Shown here: positions 17,417 through 27,768 of the stretch, piece after piece
How the letters are laid out: each line of letters starts with the position of its first letter
Numbering within the stretch: the stretch's first letter is position 1
Source of the DNA: Nostoc indistinguendum CM1-VF10
Lineage (GTDB): Bacteria > Cyanobacteriota > Cyanobacteriia > Cyanobacteriales > Nostocaceae
Length of the DNA stretch: 64,000 nucleotides
Direction of reading: 5' to 3'
Assembly (NCBI GenBank): GCA_019359215.1
Contig: JAHHHS010000025.1
Span: 21,922-85,921 of the forward strand
Position numbers and translations under genes: made by a program
Notes under the pieces: generated by a model
Database searches by the model: none
The model's input: the letters and a program-made list of their open reading frames with translations, nothing else
Told to the model about the DNA's origin: nothing

Positions 17417-18250
17417 ATGACAGCTATTCTTGGAAGTCGTAATTTCAGAAAAAATAACCGCAAAAATCTCAATAAATTAGTTTCGCAAAAAATTGTGCCA
17501 CCACTGGTAGCATTAGCTATTTTTCTAGTAATTTGGCAACTAGTTTGTTTAACGCCTAACTTTGGTTTGCCTGGCCCAATAGAAACATTTTCAGAAACTT
17601 GGGACCCTTTTATCATTGATCCATTCTTCGATAATGGTGAAAGTGATAAAGGTTTGGGCTGGCAGATACTTAATAGTTTAGGACGAGTTGCTTTGGGCTT
17701 TTCGCTAGCAGCAATTGTTGGCATTGCATTGGGGATTTTTGTTGGTGCTAATAAGTTACTCTATAATGCTGTAGATCCTATATTCCAAGTGTTGCGGACA
17801 GTACCGCCTCTAGCATGGCTACCAATTTCCCTGGCCGCATTTCAACAGGCGAATCCTTCAGCTATTTTCGTTATTTTCATTACATCCATTTGGCCGATTG
17901 TGATCAACACCACGGTAGGCGTACAACAAATTCCTCAAGACTATGTAAACGTAGCTAGAGTTTTACGTTTGAAAGGACTAAAGTATTTCCTAAAAGTTGT
18001 GTTTCCTGCCACTGTTCCTTATATATTCACAGGGTTACGCATTGGCATTGGTTTATCTTGGCTAGCAATCGTTGCAGCAGAAATGTTAGTCGGCGGCGTG
18101 GGAATTGGTTCATTTATTTGGGATGCTTACAACACAACCACAGAAACTAACTTAAGCGAAATTATCCTCGCACTAATTTATGTTGGTTTGGTCGGATTGA
18201 TTCTAGATAGAATGGTTGGCTTTATAGCCAGCAAAGTTGTCCCCGAATAA
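17417..18250 (+). CDS. nrtB: Nitrate transporter permease
   Basis: 277 aa with about six membrane helices and the ABC permease EAA-type loop (DYVNVARVLRLKGLKYFLKV). It is the membrane channel of NrtABCD, forming a dimer that contacts the two ATPase subunits. Sits 104 bp after nrtA and 64 bp before nrtC. Confidence 0.95.
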   Translation: MTAILGSRNFRKNNRKNLNKLVSQKIVPPLVALAIFLVIWQLVCLTPNFGLPGPIETFSETWDPFIIDPFFDNGESDKGLGWQILNSLGRVALGFSLAAIVGIALGIFVGANKLLYNAVDPIFQVLRTVPPLAWLPISLAAFQQANPSAIFVIFITSIWPIVINTTVGVQQIPQDYVNVARVLRLKGLKYFLKVVFPATVPYIFTGLRIGIGLSWLAIVAAEMLVGGVGIGSFIWDAYNTTTETNLSEIILALIYVGLVGLILDRMVGFIASKVVPE

Positions 18251-18259
18251 CAAAAGTAG

Positions 18260-18319
18260 TCACTAAAGACAAATGACCAAGGACAAATGACAAATGACAA
18301 AGGACTAATGACCAATGAC
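18260..18319. repeat. STRR tract between nrtB and nrtC
   Basis: A run of heptamers (AAATGAC, CAAGGAC, AAATGAC, AAATGAC, then TAATGAC and CAATGAC) fills the gap. The final copy contains the nrtC start codon. Confidence 0.85.
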
Positions 18320-20303
18320 TACTTTTGTTGAAGTTGACCACATTGACCGTGTATTTGAACTTCCGAATGGCGGCAAATATATTGCTCTAAAAAATATTGA
18401 TTTGAAAATCCAAGAAGGGGAATTTGTTTCTTTAATTGGACATTCTGGTTGTGGTAAGTCTACTTTGCTCAACATCATCGCAGGTTTAGATAGAGCAAGT
18501 GTTGGAGGTGTGACGTTGGAAGGGCGAGAAGTTAGAGAACCCAGCCCAGATCGGATGGTTGTGTTTCAAAACTACTCTTTGCTGCCTTGGTTAACAGTAC
18601 GGGAAAATATCGCCCTAGCTGTGGATGAAGTGTACAAGGATAAGCCCAAAGGCGATCGCAGAAGCATTATCGAAGAACATATCGATATGGTGGGGCTGCG
18701 TTTGGCGGCAAATAAACGTCCTAGCGAGTTATCTGGGGGAATGAAACAACGGGTAGCGATCGCTCGCGCCTTAGCAACTCGTCCTAAGTTATTACTGCTA
18801 GACGAACCCTTTGGGGCGTTAGATGCCCTAACACGGGGTAGTTTGCAAGAACAACTGATGAAAATTTGCAACGAACACAACGTTACTTGTGTGATGGTGA
18901 CACATGACGTAGATGAGGCGCTTTTATTGAGCGATCGCGTTGTCATGCTCACTAATGGGCCAGAAGCTCACATCGGGCAAATTCTCGAAGTGCCAATCCC
19001 TCGCCCGCGTCAACGCTTGGAAGTCGTCAAACATCCCAGCTACTACAGTCTGCGGAATGAAATGATTTACTTCCTCAACCAACAAAAGCTGGTTAAGAAA
19101 CGCAAAGCACAGCAGACTTCAGCACCAGTAGCCATATCCCGCAACGGCTTAGAAAAAGTCAATCTAGAAATTGGCTTTATGCCTCTGACTGATGCTGCAC
19201 CTTTAATCGTTGCTCAAGAAAAAGGCTTCTTTGCCCAGTACGGTTTAGAAAATATTACCCTCACTTGTGCTAATAGCTGGAAGGAAATAGCTCAAGGGGT
19301 TGTTACTGGCAAATTAGACGCAGCCCAAATGCTGGCAGGAATGCCCTTAGCCCTAACTTTGGGTGCTGGTGGTAAAAAACCAATTCCTATAATCAATGCC
19401 CTAAATATCTCTCGCAATGCGAACGCCATCACCTTAAGCAAAAGATTGTATAGCCAAGGCGTCAGAAATCTGGCTGACTTAAAAACAGCAATTAACGCTG
19501 CTCCCGACCAAATTCTAACTTTGGGTGTAGCTCACTCTACTTCAATGGTGAACCTAATCCTGCGTTATTGGCTGGCTGCTGGTGGCATCGATCCCGATCA
19601 AGATGTCAGCCTAACGGTGATTCCACCAATGGAAATGGTTTCTCAACTCAAAGCCGGAAATATTGACGGTTACTGTGCTGGAGAACCTTGGAATTATCTT
19701 GCTGTTCATCAAAACTTAGGCTTTGTTGCCGCCACAGCTTTAGAAATTTGGTCAGGACAGCCGAAAAAAGTTTTGGGAGTGCGGGAAGATTGGGCGCAGA
19801 AATATCCAGAAACTTATCTTGCTCTGCTTAAAGCACTGTTAGAAGCTTGTAAATACTGTGACGATTTCCGCAATCGGGAAGAAATTTTAGAAATAATCTG
19901 CCGTCCTGAGTACTTAGATATAGATCCTGTATATGTTCGTCCTGGTTTCATCGATCGCTACGATCGCGGCGACGGTACAGAACCACAAGAATTCAAAGCA
20001 TACAACCAGTTTTATCTCAATCAAACCAACTATCCCAACCGCACTGAAATTTTGTGGATGGCTACTCAGCTAGCACGTTGGGGTTTAACACCCTTCCCGA
20101 AAAACTGGGTAGAGGTAATTGAAAGAGTCTGTCGCACAGATATATTTGGTGCTGCTGCCCGCGAACTCGGCTTACTCGACATCGGAGAAGATGACCCTGT
20201 TCACTTATTTGATGGGAAAGTTTTTAACCCATCAGAGCCGATAGAGTATCTCAAAAGCTTGGAAATTAAACGGCAAATACGTATTGAAGAAGTATTTCTT
20301 TAG
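18315..20303 (+). CDS. nrtC: Nitrate transporter ATP-binding protein with C-terminal NrtA-like domain
   Basis: 662 aa. The N-terminal ATPase (about 1-260) has Walker [10 protein letters not shown], signature LSGGMKQR and Walker [13 protein letters not shown]. From about residue 280 a second domain resembles NrtA ([37 protein letters not shown]). In Synechococcus this cytoplasmic domain mediates inhibition of uptake by ammonium. The fusion is normal for NrtC. The start codon lies in the preceding STRR, and no good ribosome-binding site is visible, so translation may depend on coupling or leaderless-like initiation. Confidence 0.96.
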   Translation: MTTFVEVDHIDRVFELPNGGKYIALKNIDLKIQEGEFVSLIGHSGCGKSTLLNIIAGLDRASVGGVTLEGREVREPSPDRMVVFQNYSLLPWLTVRENIALAVDEVYKDKPKGDRRSIIEEHIDMVGLRLAANKRPSELSGGMKQRVAIARALATRPKLLLLDEPFGALDALTRGSLQEQLMKICNEHNVTCVMVTHDVDEALLLSDRVVMLTNGPEAHIGQILEVPIPRPRQRLEVVKHPSYYSLRNEMIYFLNQQKLVKKRKAQQTSAPVAISRNGLEKVNLEIGFMPLTDAAPLIVAQEKGFFAQYGLENITLTCANSWKEIAQGVVTGKLDAAQMLAGMPLALTLGAGGKKPIPIINALNISRNANAITLSKRLYSQGVRNLADLKTAINAAPDQILTLGVAHSTSMVNLILRYWLAAGGIDPDQDVSLTVIPPMEMVSQLKAGNIDGYCAGEPWNYLAVHQNLGFVAATALEIWSGQPKKVLGVREDWAQKYPETYLALLKALLEACKYCDDFRNREEILEIICRPEYLDIDPVYVRPGFIDRYDRGDGTEPQEFKAYNQFYLNQTNYPNRTEILWMATQLARWGLTPFPKNWVEVIERVCRTDIFGAAARELGLLDIGEDDPVHLFDGKVFNPSEPIEYLKSLEIKRQIRIEEVFL

Positions 20304-20335
20304 TCATTGGTCATTAGTCATTAGTCATTTGTGAC
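20302..20335. repeat. STRR tract between nrtC and nrtD
   Basis: Tandem heptamers of the form GTCATTG, GTCATTA, GTCATTA, GTCATTT start right at the nrtC stop codon. Confidence 0.85.
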
Positions 20336-20377
20336 TGACAAAGAACAAATAACAAACTACCCATAGATAAACTTACG

Positions 20378-21217
20378 ATGCAAATAGTAAACAGAAATAC
20401 CCAAATTAATAAACTGCAAACGAAAAAAGCAGAAGATTTTTTGGTGATTGAAGGTGTAAGCAAAATTTATCCAACTTCTGAAGGTCCTTACACCGTACTG
20501 GATGGAGTTGATTTGAAAGTGCGCGAGGGTGAATTTGTTTGCATAATTGGTCACTCTGGCTGCGGCAAATCAACCCTGCTCAACATGGTTTCCGGCTTTA
20601 ACACTCCCACCGATGGTATTGTTCTGCTGCAAGATAAACCCATCACCGAACCGGGCCCAGACCGGATGATGGTATTCCAAAATTATTGTCTACTGCCTTG
20701 GCTGAGTGTCTTTGATAACGTTTATCTGGCTGTTGATTCGGTGTTTCCTAAAAAACCCCAGGCAGAAAAACGGGCGATCGTCAGAGAACATTTGGCAATG
20801 GTGGGACTTACAGAAGCAGCTGACAAGAAACCCAATCAGCTTTCTGGTGGCATGAAACAGCGAGTTGCGATCGCTCGCGCCCTTTCCATCCGTCCGCAAG
20901 TTTTGATTCTCGATGAACCCTTTGGGGCATTAGATGCCATCACAAAAGAAGAATTACAAGAAGAACTCCTGCAAATCTGGCGTGAACATCAAGTTACCGT
21001 ACTGATGATTACTCATGACATTGATGAAGCGCTTTTCCTTGCAGACAGAGTTGTAATGATGACTAACGGCCCATCTGCTCACATCGGTGAAATCCTGAAT
21101 ATTCCCTTCTCCCGCCCCCGCAATCGCCGCCGCATCATGGAAGATCCGGAATATTATGACCTGCGAAACTACGCTCTAGACTTCCTATTCCGTCGATTTG
21201 CTCATGCTGACGAGTAA
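20378..21217 (+). CDS. nrtD: Nitrate transporter ATP-binding protein
   Basis: 279 aa ABC ATPase with Walker [11 protein letters not shown]-loop VFQNYCLLPW, signature LSGGMKQR and Walker [12 protein letters not shown]. Pairs with NrtC to energise NrtB. It lacks the NrtA-like domain. The first ~30 residues (MQIVNRNTQINKLQTKKAED) form a short polar extension before the ATPase fold. Confidence 0.95.
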   Translation: MQIVNRNTQINKLQTKKAEDFLVIEGVSKIYPTSEGPYTVLDGVDLKVREGEFVCIIGHSGCGKSTLLNMVSGFNTPTDGIVLLQDKPITEPGPDRMMVFQNYCLLPWLSVFDNVYLAVDSVFPKKPQAEKRAIVREHLAMVGLTEAADKKPNQLSGGMKQRVAIARALSIRPQVLILDEPFGALDAITKEELQEELLQIWREHQVTVLMITHDIDEALFLADRVVMMTNGPSAHIGEILNIPFSRPRNRRRIMEDPEYYDLRNYALDFLFRRFAHADE

Positions 21218-21318
21218 CTACCGCTTCGCGGAGTCATTTGTCATTTGTCAAGAGTTAGGAAATTTTCTTCTGCTTCCCTACCTTCTTTTGTGTGTCCTCT
21301 TCAATTAGGAAGATTTGA

Positions 21319-22821
21319 ATGCTTAAAAATTTATTTTCATTCAGCGATCGCTACCGCATCTTACATCAAACTTGGTTTGCCTTCTTCCTCACCTTTGTCT
21401 GTTGGTTTAACTTCGCTCCCTTCGCTACAACTATTGGCAAAGAACTCAGTTTAGCGCCTGAGCAAATCAAAACTTTGGGCATCTGTAACCTCGCCCTTAC
21501 AATCCCTGCACGGCTCATTATTGGGATGCTTCTGGATCGTTTTGGCCCCAGAATCACCTACTCAATCCTGCTGATGTTTGCGGTTGTTCCTTGTTTAGCA
21601 ACGGCGCTAGCGCAAGATTTCAATCAATTAGTTATCAGTCGTTTGCTGATGGGAATTGTTGGATCTGGGTTCGTCGTCGGTATTCGCATGGTGGCGGAAT
21701 GGTTCCAGCCGAAGGAGATGGGAATTGCTCAAGGCATTTATGGCGGTTGGGGCAACTTTGGGGCTTTTGGCGCAGAGTTTGCTTTGCCCATACTTGCAGT
21801 TTCTACTAGCTTTTTTGCTGGTGGTGCTTCTAACTGGCGATTTGCGATCGCACTTACAGGGATCATTGCTGCTATTTACGGCGTAATCTATTACAACAGC
21901 GTTCAAGATACACCCACTGGTAAAGTCTACAAGAAACCTAAGAAAAATGGTTCTCTAGAAGTGACCAGCATTAAAAGCTTCTGGGCGCTAATTGTCTCTA
22001 ATTTTGGTTTAATTTTCGCTTTAGGTTTATTAGCTTGGCGTTTAGAACAAAAGAATATTCACTTTCTAACTTTAAGCCAAATGTATCTGGCTTGGTTGCT
22101 ATTAGCAGGATTGTTTGCTTACCAAAGTTACCAAGCTTGGCAGGTAAACCGAGAACTTCTAAGTGGTAAAAAAACTTACGCTCCATCGGAACGCTTTCAA
22201 TTTGGTCAAGTAGCTTTACTAGAATTCACTTACATAACTAACTTTGGCAGCGAATTGGCAGTTGTTTCTATGCTCCCGGCATTTTTTGAAAAAACCTTTG
22301 CTTTAGAGCATGTTGTAGCTGGGATGATTGCTGCTACCTATCCCTTCTTAAATTTGATTTCTCGTCCCAGTGGTGGCTTAATTTCTGATAAATTTAGTTC
22401 CCGTAAATGGACAATGACAATTATCAGTGTCGGCATTGGGGTTAGTTATCTAATGGCACATTTTATTAATAGTAACTGGCCGATTCCGCTAGCGATCGCA
22501 GTTACAATGTTTGCCGCCTACTTTGCCCAAGCTGGCTGCGGTGCAACCTACAGCATCGTACCCATGATTAAGAAGGAAGCCACTGGACAAATTGCTGGAA
22601 ATGTGGGAGCTTACGGTAATTTTGGCGGCGTAGTTTACCTAACAATTTTTAGCTTAACCGACGCTCCAACACTATTTACCACGATGGGTATAGCTGCTTT
22701 AATCTGTGCTTTCATGTGTGCCTTCTTCCTCAAAGAACCAAAAGGCTCCTTTGCCGCTGCTTACGAAGGTGAACCACCAGAAACCGCAACTAAAAACCCT
22801 AACTTTTTAGCGGAAGAATAG
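21319..22821 (+). CDS. nrtP: NrtP-type nitrate/nitrite permease (major facilitator superfamily)
   Basis: 500 aa with about 12 membrane segments. Two copies of the nitrate-porter signature are visible, IYGGWGNFGAFG and NVGAYGNFGG, and the substrate-binding arginine region of helix 2 (IPARLIIGMLLDRFGPR) is present. NrtP is a high-affinity nitrate and nitrite permease known from marine and some freshwater cyanobacteria, including Nostoc punctiforme. Here it sits inside an operon that also encodes a complete NrtABCD, 101 bp after nrtD. The start at 21319 (MLKNLFSFSDRYRILHQTWF) gives normal family length. Confidence 0.9.
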   Translation: MLKNLFSFSDRYRILHQTWFAFFLTFVCWFNFAPFATTIGKELSLAPEQIKTLGICNLALTIPARLIIGMLLDRFGPRITYSILLMFAVVPCLATALAQDFNQLVISRLLMGIVGSGFVVGIRMVAEWFQPKEMGIAQGIYGGWGNFGAFGAEFALPILAVSTSFFAGGASNWRFAIALTGIIAAIYGVIYYNSVQDTPTGKVYKKPKKNGSLEVTSIKSFWALIVSNFGLIFALGLLAWRLEQKNIHFLTLSQMYLAWLLLAGLFAYQSYQAWQVNRELLSGKKTYAPSERFQFGQVALLEFTYITNFGSELAVVSMLPAFFEKTFALEHVVAGMIAATYPFLNLISRPSGGLISDKFSSRKWTMTIISVGIGVSYLMAHFINSNWPIPLAIAVTMFAAYFAQAGCGATYSIVPMIKKEATGQIAGNVGAYGNFGGVVYLTIFSLTDAPTLFTTMGIAALICAFMCAFFLKEPKGSFAAAYEGEPPETATKNPNFLAEE

Positions 22822-23046
22822 ACCTGTTTTGAAAATAGAGAGTAGGGAAAATAAATTCTTATAGTTCGTAGCGAATGGGCTCAAACAAACTTTGCGTTCC
22901 TCTGCGCTATACTCTGCGCCCCTCTGCGTTTAAATTTCACCCCTCAATTCACCACGATTTTACGCAAAGCTGTATTAACTTGCGCTTTTCAAACAGTCGC
23001 TACATCTGAGGTTGCACAATCAAAATAACAAAATGGTACAACCGCT

Positions 23047-25272
23047 ATGAGTGAATTTACCAAAACTCTTTGTCCTTACTGTGGTGTTGGCTGCGGTTTA
23101 GAAGTTTCACCTCCAGCCCAACATAACAAAGCAACTAATCGAGATAGCCAAGGAAATCCAACTTGGCGGGTGCGTGGCGATAAAGCCCATCCATCTAGTC
23201 AAGGAATGGTTTGCGTCAAAGGCGCAACGATCGCAGAATCTTTAGATAAAAATAGATTACATTACCCAATGGTGCGAGACTCCTTAGATCAAGAGTTTCG
23301 CCGGGTTAGTTGGGATGAAGCTTTTGATATAATCACGCAACGCATTCAAACCGTGCGCTTCACCCAAGGGCCAGAAGCCATTTGTATGTACGGTTCTGGC
23401 CAGTTTCAAACTGAGGATTACTACATAGCCCAGAAACTGTTGAAAGGCTGTCTGGGTACTAATAATTTTGATGCCAACTCTCGCTTATGTATGTCGAGTG
23501 CTGTGTCTGGCTACATTCAAAGCTTTGGCGCAGATGGCCCGCCCTGCTGTTACGAAGACCTGGAATTAACTGACTGTGCATTTTTAATTGGTACTAATAC
23601 AGCCGAATGTCACCCCATCGTTTTCAATCGGCTGGCAAAATATCACAAAAAGAACCGCAAAGTCAAAATGATTGTGGTTGATCCCCGTCGCACACCAACC
23701 GCAGAAGCTGCTGACTTGCATTTAGCGATTCGTCCCGGTACAGATATCGACTTGTTGAACGGTATCGCTCACTTGTTGATGCGCTGGGACTACATCGATA
23801 CGATGTTCATGGACGACTGCACCAGTAATTTTCCCGCATACGCTGAGGTGATTCGCCACTATCCCCCAGAAGTGGTGGCTCGTCAATGTGGAATTAGCAT
23901 TGAAGATTTAGAAACAGCAGCTCGCTATTGGGGTGAATCACAGCACGTACTGTCTTTATGGTCAATGGGTGTGAATCAATCGTCAGAAGGGACGGCTAAG
24001 GTAAGAACTATCATTAACCTGCACCTGATGACTGGACAGATTGGTAAACCTGGGGCTGGCCCTTTTTCCCTCACTGGTCAACCAAATGCGATGGGAGGAC
24101 GGGAAGCTGGGGGTTTGGCGCATTTATTACCGGGCTATCGGGTGGTGAAAAATCCTCAGCACCGAGCAGAAGTTGAGCAGTTTTGGGGACTTAAGCCAGG
24201 ACAGATTTCGCCCAATCCCGGTTTGACTGCTTGGGATATGATAACTGGCTTGGAAAATGGCGCTGTAGGGTTACTGTGGATTGCAGCTACTAATCCAGCT
24301 GTGAGTATGCCAGATTTGGAGCGCACGAAAAAGGCATTATTGCGATCGCCTTTTACTATTTACCAAGACGCATATTATCCTACAGAAACCTCTGCTTACG
24401 CTCACGTTCTGTTACCAGCAGCCCAGTGGGGTGAAAAAACTGGTGTAATGACAAACTCCGAACGGGTGGTAACTTTATGTCAAGCATTTCGCCAACCGCC
24501 AAGAGAAGCTAAAGCCGATTGGGAAATTTTCGCCGAAGTTGGACGTAGATTAGGTTTTGAGAAAGAGTTTGCCTTTGCTAACTCCGCCGAAGTTTATGCT
24601 GAGTTTGTCAAACTGACTAAAACTCGCCCCTGCGATATGACGGGTATTAGTCACGCGCAATTACAAGCAGAAGGCCCGACTCAATGGCCTTACCCAGAAG
24701 AAAGCAGGGGGAGCAGAGAAGCAGGGGAAGCAGGGGGAGAAGTATTTGCCAATCGCTCTGGGAAACGGTTATATACTAACTTGCGTTTCCACACCTCTGA
24801 TGGACGCGCTCGATTTGGGGCATATTACTCAAAGGGATTGGCAGAACCGCCAGACCCAGATTATCCTTTTGTACTAACTAATGGACGGCTTTACGGACAC
24901 TGGCATACGCAGACACGCACCGGGCGAATTGAAAAAATTTGTAAAATGCATCCCGAACCGTTTATCGAAATTCATCCCCGTGATGCTGCTCGGTTAGGTA
25001 TTGTAGATAGTATGTATGTAGAAGTGCGATCGCGTCGGGGTCAAGCTAAGTTTCCTGCTAAAGTGACAAAAGCGATCGCGCCTGGTACAGTTTTTGTCCC
25101 CATGCACTGGGGTTCGCTGTGGGCAGATAATGCCGAAGCTAACGCCCTCACCCATCCAGAATCTTGCCCCGATTCGCTGCAACCAGAATTAAAAGCCTGT
25201 GCTGTGCAGCTGATACCAATCTCTGTGGAAGTTACAGTCAAAGATTATCAACTCCAGTCCTCACAATGGTAA
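23047..25272 (+). CDS. narB: Ferredoxin-dependent assimilatory nitrate reductase
   Basis: 741 aa molybdopterin enzyme reducing nitrate to nitrite in the cytoplasm. The N-terminal [4Fe-4S] site is Cys9, Cys12, Cys16 and Cys56 (CPYCGVGC and GMVCVKG). The Mo-bis-MGD domains follow, including a conserved Cys in NSRLCMSS, and the C-terminal dinucleotide-binding domain begins near [17 protein letters not shown]. Residues about 550-565 ([17 protein letters not shown]) are encoded by a purine-rich repeat and look like an in-frame insertion between PYP and [12 protein letters not shown]. The 225-bp gap from nrtP contains a CTCTGCG-rich repeat and no NtcA site, so narB may be read through from nirA or have its own weak promoter. 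Confidence 0.97.
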   Translation: MSEFTKTLCPYCGVGCGLEVSPPAQHNKATNRDSQGNPTWRVRGDKAHPSSQGMVCVKGATIAESLDKNRLHYPMVRDSLDQEFRRVSWDEAFDIITQRIQTVRFTQGPEAICMYGSGQFQTEDYYIAQKLLKGCLGTNNFDANSRLCMSSAVSGYIQSFGADGPPCCYEDLELTDCAFLIGTNTAECHPIVFNRLAKYHKKNRKVKMIVVDPRRTPTAEAADLHLAIRPGTDIDLLNGIAHLLMRWDYIDTMFMDDCTSNFPAYAEVIRHYPPEVVARQCGISIEDLETAARYWGESQHVLSLWSMGVNQSSEGTAKVRTIINLHLMTGQIGKPGAGPFSLTGQPNAMGGREAGGLAHLLPGYRVVKNPQHRAEVEQFWGLKPGQISPNPGLTAWDMITGLENGAVGLLWIAATNPAVSMPDLERTKKALLRSPFTIYQDAYYPTETSAYAHVLLPAAQWGEKTGVMTNSERVVTLCQAFRQPPREAKADWEIFAEVGRRLGFEKEFAFANSAEVYAEFVKLTKTRPCDMTGISHAQLQAEGPTQWPYPEESRGSREAGEAGGEVFANRSGKRLYTNLRFHTSDGRARFGAYYSKGLAEPPDPDYPFVLTNGRLYGHWHTQTRTGRIEKICKMHPEPFIEIHPRDAARLGIVDSMYVEVRSRRGQAKFPAKVTKAIAPGTVFVPMHWGSLWADNAEANALTHPESCPDSLQPELKACAVQLIPISVEVTVKDYQLQSSQW
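24702..24738. repeat. Purine-rich repeat inside the narB coding sequence
   Basis: Four units of about 9 bp based on AAGCAGGGG/GAGCAGAG. The same motif occurs between genes at 57930-57960 and, in the opposite orientation, near 34671-34700. Confidence 0.75.
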
Positions 25273-25551
25273 GCTACAAAGTGTAGCTCTATGGTAATTA
25301 ATCACCAATAGGTAATTTAGTCAATAAGCAATAGCCAATAGTTATTATCATTTTTTATGGTTCTCTACTCGTGACTCATACCAATTACTATATCTAAAGA
25401 GGCTAAGTTTCTAGTAAGCAGAGGTTTTGCCAGCGCCGAGTTGAGCTATGGTAAAGAGTAAAAATCAGATAGTAAACTTACAAATCATCTTTTTTTAATC
25501 CTCTAGATTTATCTATGGGATTTTCTTTTATCTTAAAATCGGGTGCATCAC

Positions 25552-26010
25552 ATGAAAAGGTTACTTAGGCGAATTTTAGTAGCTACCAAAGATGACAACT
25601 TCATGCACTTTATTGAAAACATAGAAGTGCTAGTTTCTAAAGCTTTATCTCTATTCATGGTAATTGTGATTTTGGTAGCGATCGCAGATTTAGGAGTATT
25701 TATTTTTAAAGAGTTATTTACAGCGCCTTATGGTAAATTTAATACAACATTGTATAAAATTTTTGGTTTGTTTTTAAATATTTTAATCGCTTTAGAAATA
25801 TTAGAAAACATTACAGCCTATTTGCGAAAACACGTTTTTCAGGTTGAATTAGTTATTGTTACATCTTTGATTGCTGTTGCCAGGAAAATTATTATTCTTG
25901 ACTTAGAAAAAGTTGGAGGTATTGATATAATTGGTTTAGGAATTGCTATTCTCGCTTTATCGATTAGTTATTTAATAATTCGTCTTAGTAATTCTAGAGA
26001 CGCAAGATAA
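25552..26010 (+). CDS. PsiE-like membrane protein
   Basis: 152 aa from the ATG at 25552; an in-frame GTG at 25543 is less likely. Four hydrophobic helices arranged as in the phosphate-starvation-inducible PsiE family: FMVIVILVAIADLGVFIFKE, LFLNILIALEILENITAYL, VELVIVTSLIAVARKIIIL, and GLGIAILALSISYLIIRL. Function unknown. It lies between narB and narM but has no known link with nitrate. Confidence 0.7.
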   Translation: MKRLLRRILVATKDDNFMHFIENIEVLVSKALSLFMVIVILVAIADLGVFIFKELFTAPYGKFNTTLYKIFGLFLNILIALEILENITAYLRKHVFQVELVIVTSLIAVARKIIILDLEKVGGIDIIGLGIAILALSISYLIIRLSNSRDAR

Positions 26011-26202
26011 AAAATTAAAAACACTTTTGTGTATTTAACAAATATTATTTTACTCTCTACTCCCAATACTCATTCAGTAGTTTTAAATCTGTTGAGCAAC
26101 AGCATAATAAGCTAATTTTAAATACTTTCTTATGATTGAAAAATAAAAGGATATAAACCCCCAAATTTATTTATGGGGATTGTTAATTTTGAATTTTGAA
26201 CT

Positions 26203-26676
26203 ATGAATTCGGAGCGAAGCAACGTGACAGATTTCTTTCAATTTGAAGCAGACTTTGTTGATTCCCTGCGTTGTATCCCTATGCAGGTGCGTTGCAAATT
26301 AGATACTTGTGGCATTAAGCTAAAATTGTCTGATTGGAATCAAATGACTACAGCCGAGCGTCAAGCTTTAGTCGAATTACCTTGCACTACGGAAACGGAA
26401 ATTCAGTCTTACCGTGAGCATATCCAGCAATTAATTCTACAACGTACGGGTATACCCGCTACAAAATTGCCCATCGAGCCACATCCCGCATGGCTAGACT
26501 CTGCCACTGTACCACCTAGCCTCCAGGAAAAAGCTCAAGAAATAGGTCTAACCCTGACAGAGCAAGATTGGACAGGTTTAACACCCTTACAGCGTTTTGC
26601 CTTGATTAAACTCAGCCGCCCAGGACATGAAAGCAAAAACTTTGAGAGAGCGATCGCAGAATTTGATCTGCTTTAA
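26203..26676 (+). CDS. narM: NarM, nitrate reductase-associated protein
   Basis: 157 aa. Matches the nitrate-reductase-associated family, with FFQFEADFVDSLRCIPMQVR, CGIKLKLSDWNQM, and two similar C-terminal segments. In Synechococcus NarM is required for nitrate reductase activity, probably in cofactor assembly or maturation. The location close to narB fits. Start is ATG at 26203, with an in-frame GTG at 26224 as an alternative. Confidence 0.88.
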   Translation: MNSERSNVTDFFQFEADFVDSLRCIPMQVRCKLDTCGIKLKLSDWNQMTTAERQALVELPCTTETEIQSYREHIQQLILQRTGIPATKLPIEPHPAWLDSATVPPSLQEKAQEIGLTLTEQDWTGLTPLQRFALIKLSRPGHESKNFERAIAEFDLL

Positions 26677-26722
26677 TTAGTCAATAGTTATCTATGGACT
26701 AATAAGTGAGAGTAAGAAAAAT

Positions 26723-27325
26723 ATGGCTGCCAAGAAACTTTTGATGCTGGTTGGGGACTATGTAGAAGACTATGAAGTGATGGTTCCTTTCCAGGCCTTG
26801 CAAATGGTGGGACACACTGTCCATGCAGTTTGCCCAGACAAAAAAGCTGGCGACAAGGTGCGAACAGCAGTTCACGATTTTGAAGGAGATCAGACTTACA
26901 GCGAAAAACCCGGTCACAACTTCACTTTAAATGCCACATTTGCAGAAGTAGAAGCCGCAACCTACGATGCCTTAGTCATTCCTGGAGGCCGGGCACCAGA
27001 ATATATCCGCCTGAATCAGCAGGTGCTAGAAATCACTCGTCACTTTGCCCAAGCGAATAAACCGATTGCTGCCATCTGCCACGGCTTGCAGTTATTGGCA
27101 GCTGCTGATGTCCTGCAAGGCAAAAGATGTACTGGTTACCCTGCTTGTAGCCCAGATGTCAAGAGTGCTGGGGGTATTTATATTGATATTCCTGTTGACC
27201 AGGCAATAGTTGATGGCAATTTGGTAACAGCACCAGCTTGGCCTGCTCACCCCCATTGGTTGGCAGAATTCCTCACAGTACTTGGAACTAAAATTGAACA
27301 CCCAGAACTAGCTAAAGTTGTTTGA
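26723..27325 (+). CDS. DJ-1/PfpI family protein
   Basis: 200 aa single-domain protein. The nucleophile elbow is AICHGLQ with the conserved Cys, preceded by [10 protein letters not shown], and a conserved acidic residue lies near [11 protein letters not shown]. Members act as glyoxalases, deglycases or chaperones. It follows narM by 46 bp and may be co-transcribed, but no functional link is evident. Confidence 0.85.
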   Translation: MAAKKLLMLVGDYVEDYEVMVPFQALQMVGHTVHAVCPDKKAGDKVRTAVHDFEGDQTYSEKPGHNFTLNATFAEVEAATYDALVIPGGRAPEYIRLNQQVLEITRHFAQANKPIAAICHGLQLLAAADVLQGKRCTGYPACSPDVKSAGGIYIDIPVDQAIVDGNLVTAPAWPAHPHWLAEFLTVLGTKIEHPELAKVV

Positions 27326-27768
27326 GGCAAGATCCCAAAAATCTTTTGGTTCCATCTTCGGGGCAGTTTCTTTCCCTACTCCTTGCTCCGAAGGAGATTA
27401 GTCAATTATCAGTACTGGCCCACAACAGGCCACTGAAAATTATATATTTTTGGAATAAAACTAAATGCAGTAAAAACTACTCTTTTTGATAAATTGCTGT
27501 AGGTTAAATTTGTAGCCAGAATCGCAAGAGTACACTACTGATACAATCTGATTTATCCGCCTAACAAACCAGATTTGGGACAAAATCTTAGTAAATTGAA
27601 TACTTATTTACATTAAGTGAAAGAATTTAAAGTTTTGCATTTAGAATTTAAATTTCTTAGCAGTAAGTGAAGCTATAGTGGATTTAGCAATGCTGCTGTT
27701 AATGTGGCTAAGGTTAGTCCTGCTGCCAAATTATGTGAAGAATTAGTTTAGAAACGCACTTCTTATCG
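27326..27768. other. Intergenic region with no recognised element
   Basis: About 440 bp of AT-rich DNA between the PfpI-like gene and the FHA-PrsW gene. I see no gene, strong hairpin, NtcA site or repeat array. It should contain the promoter of the FHA-PrsW gene. Confidence 0.5.
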
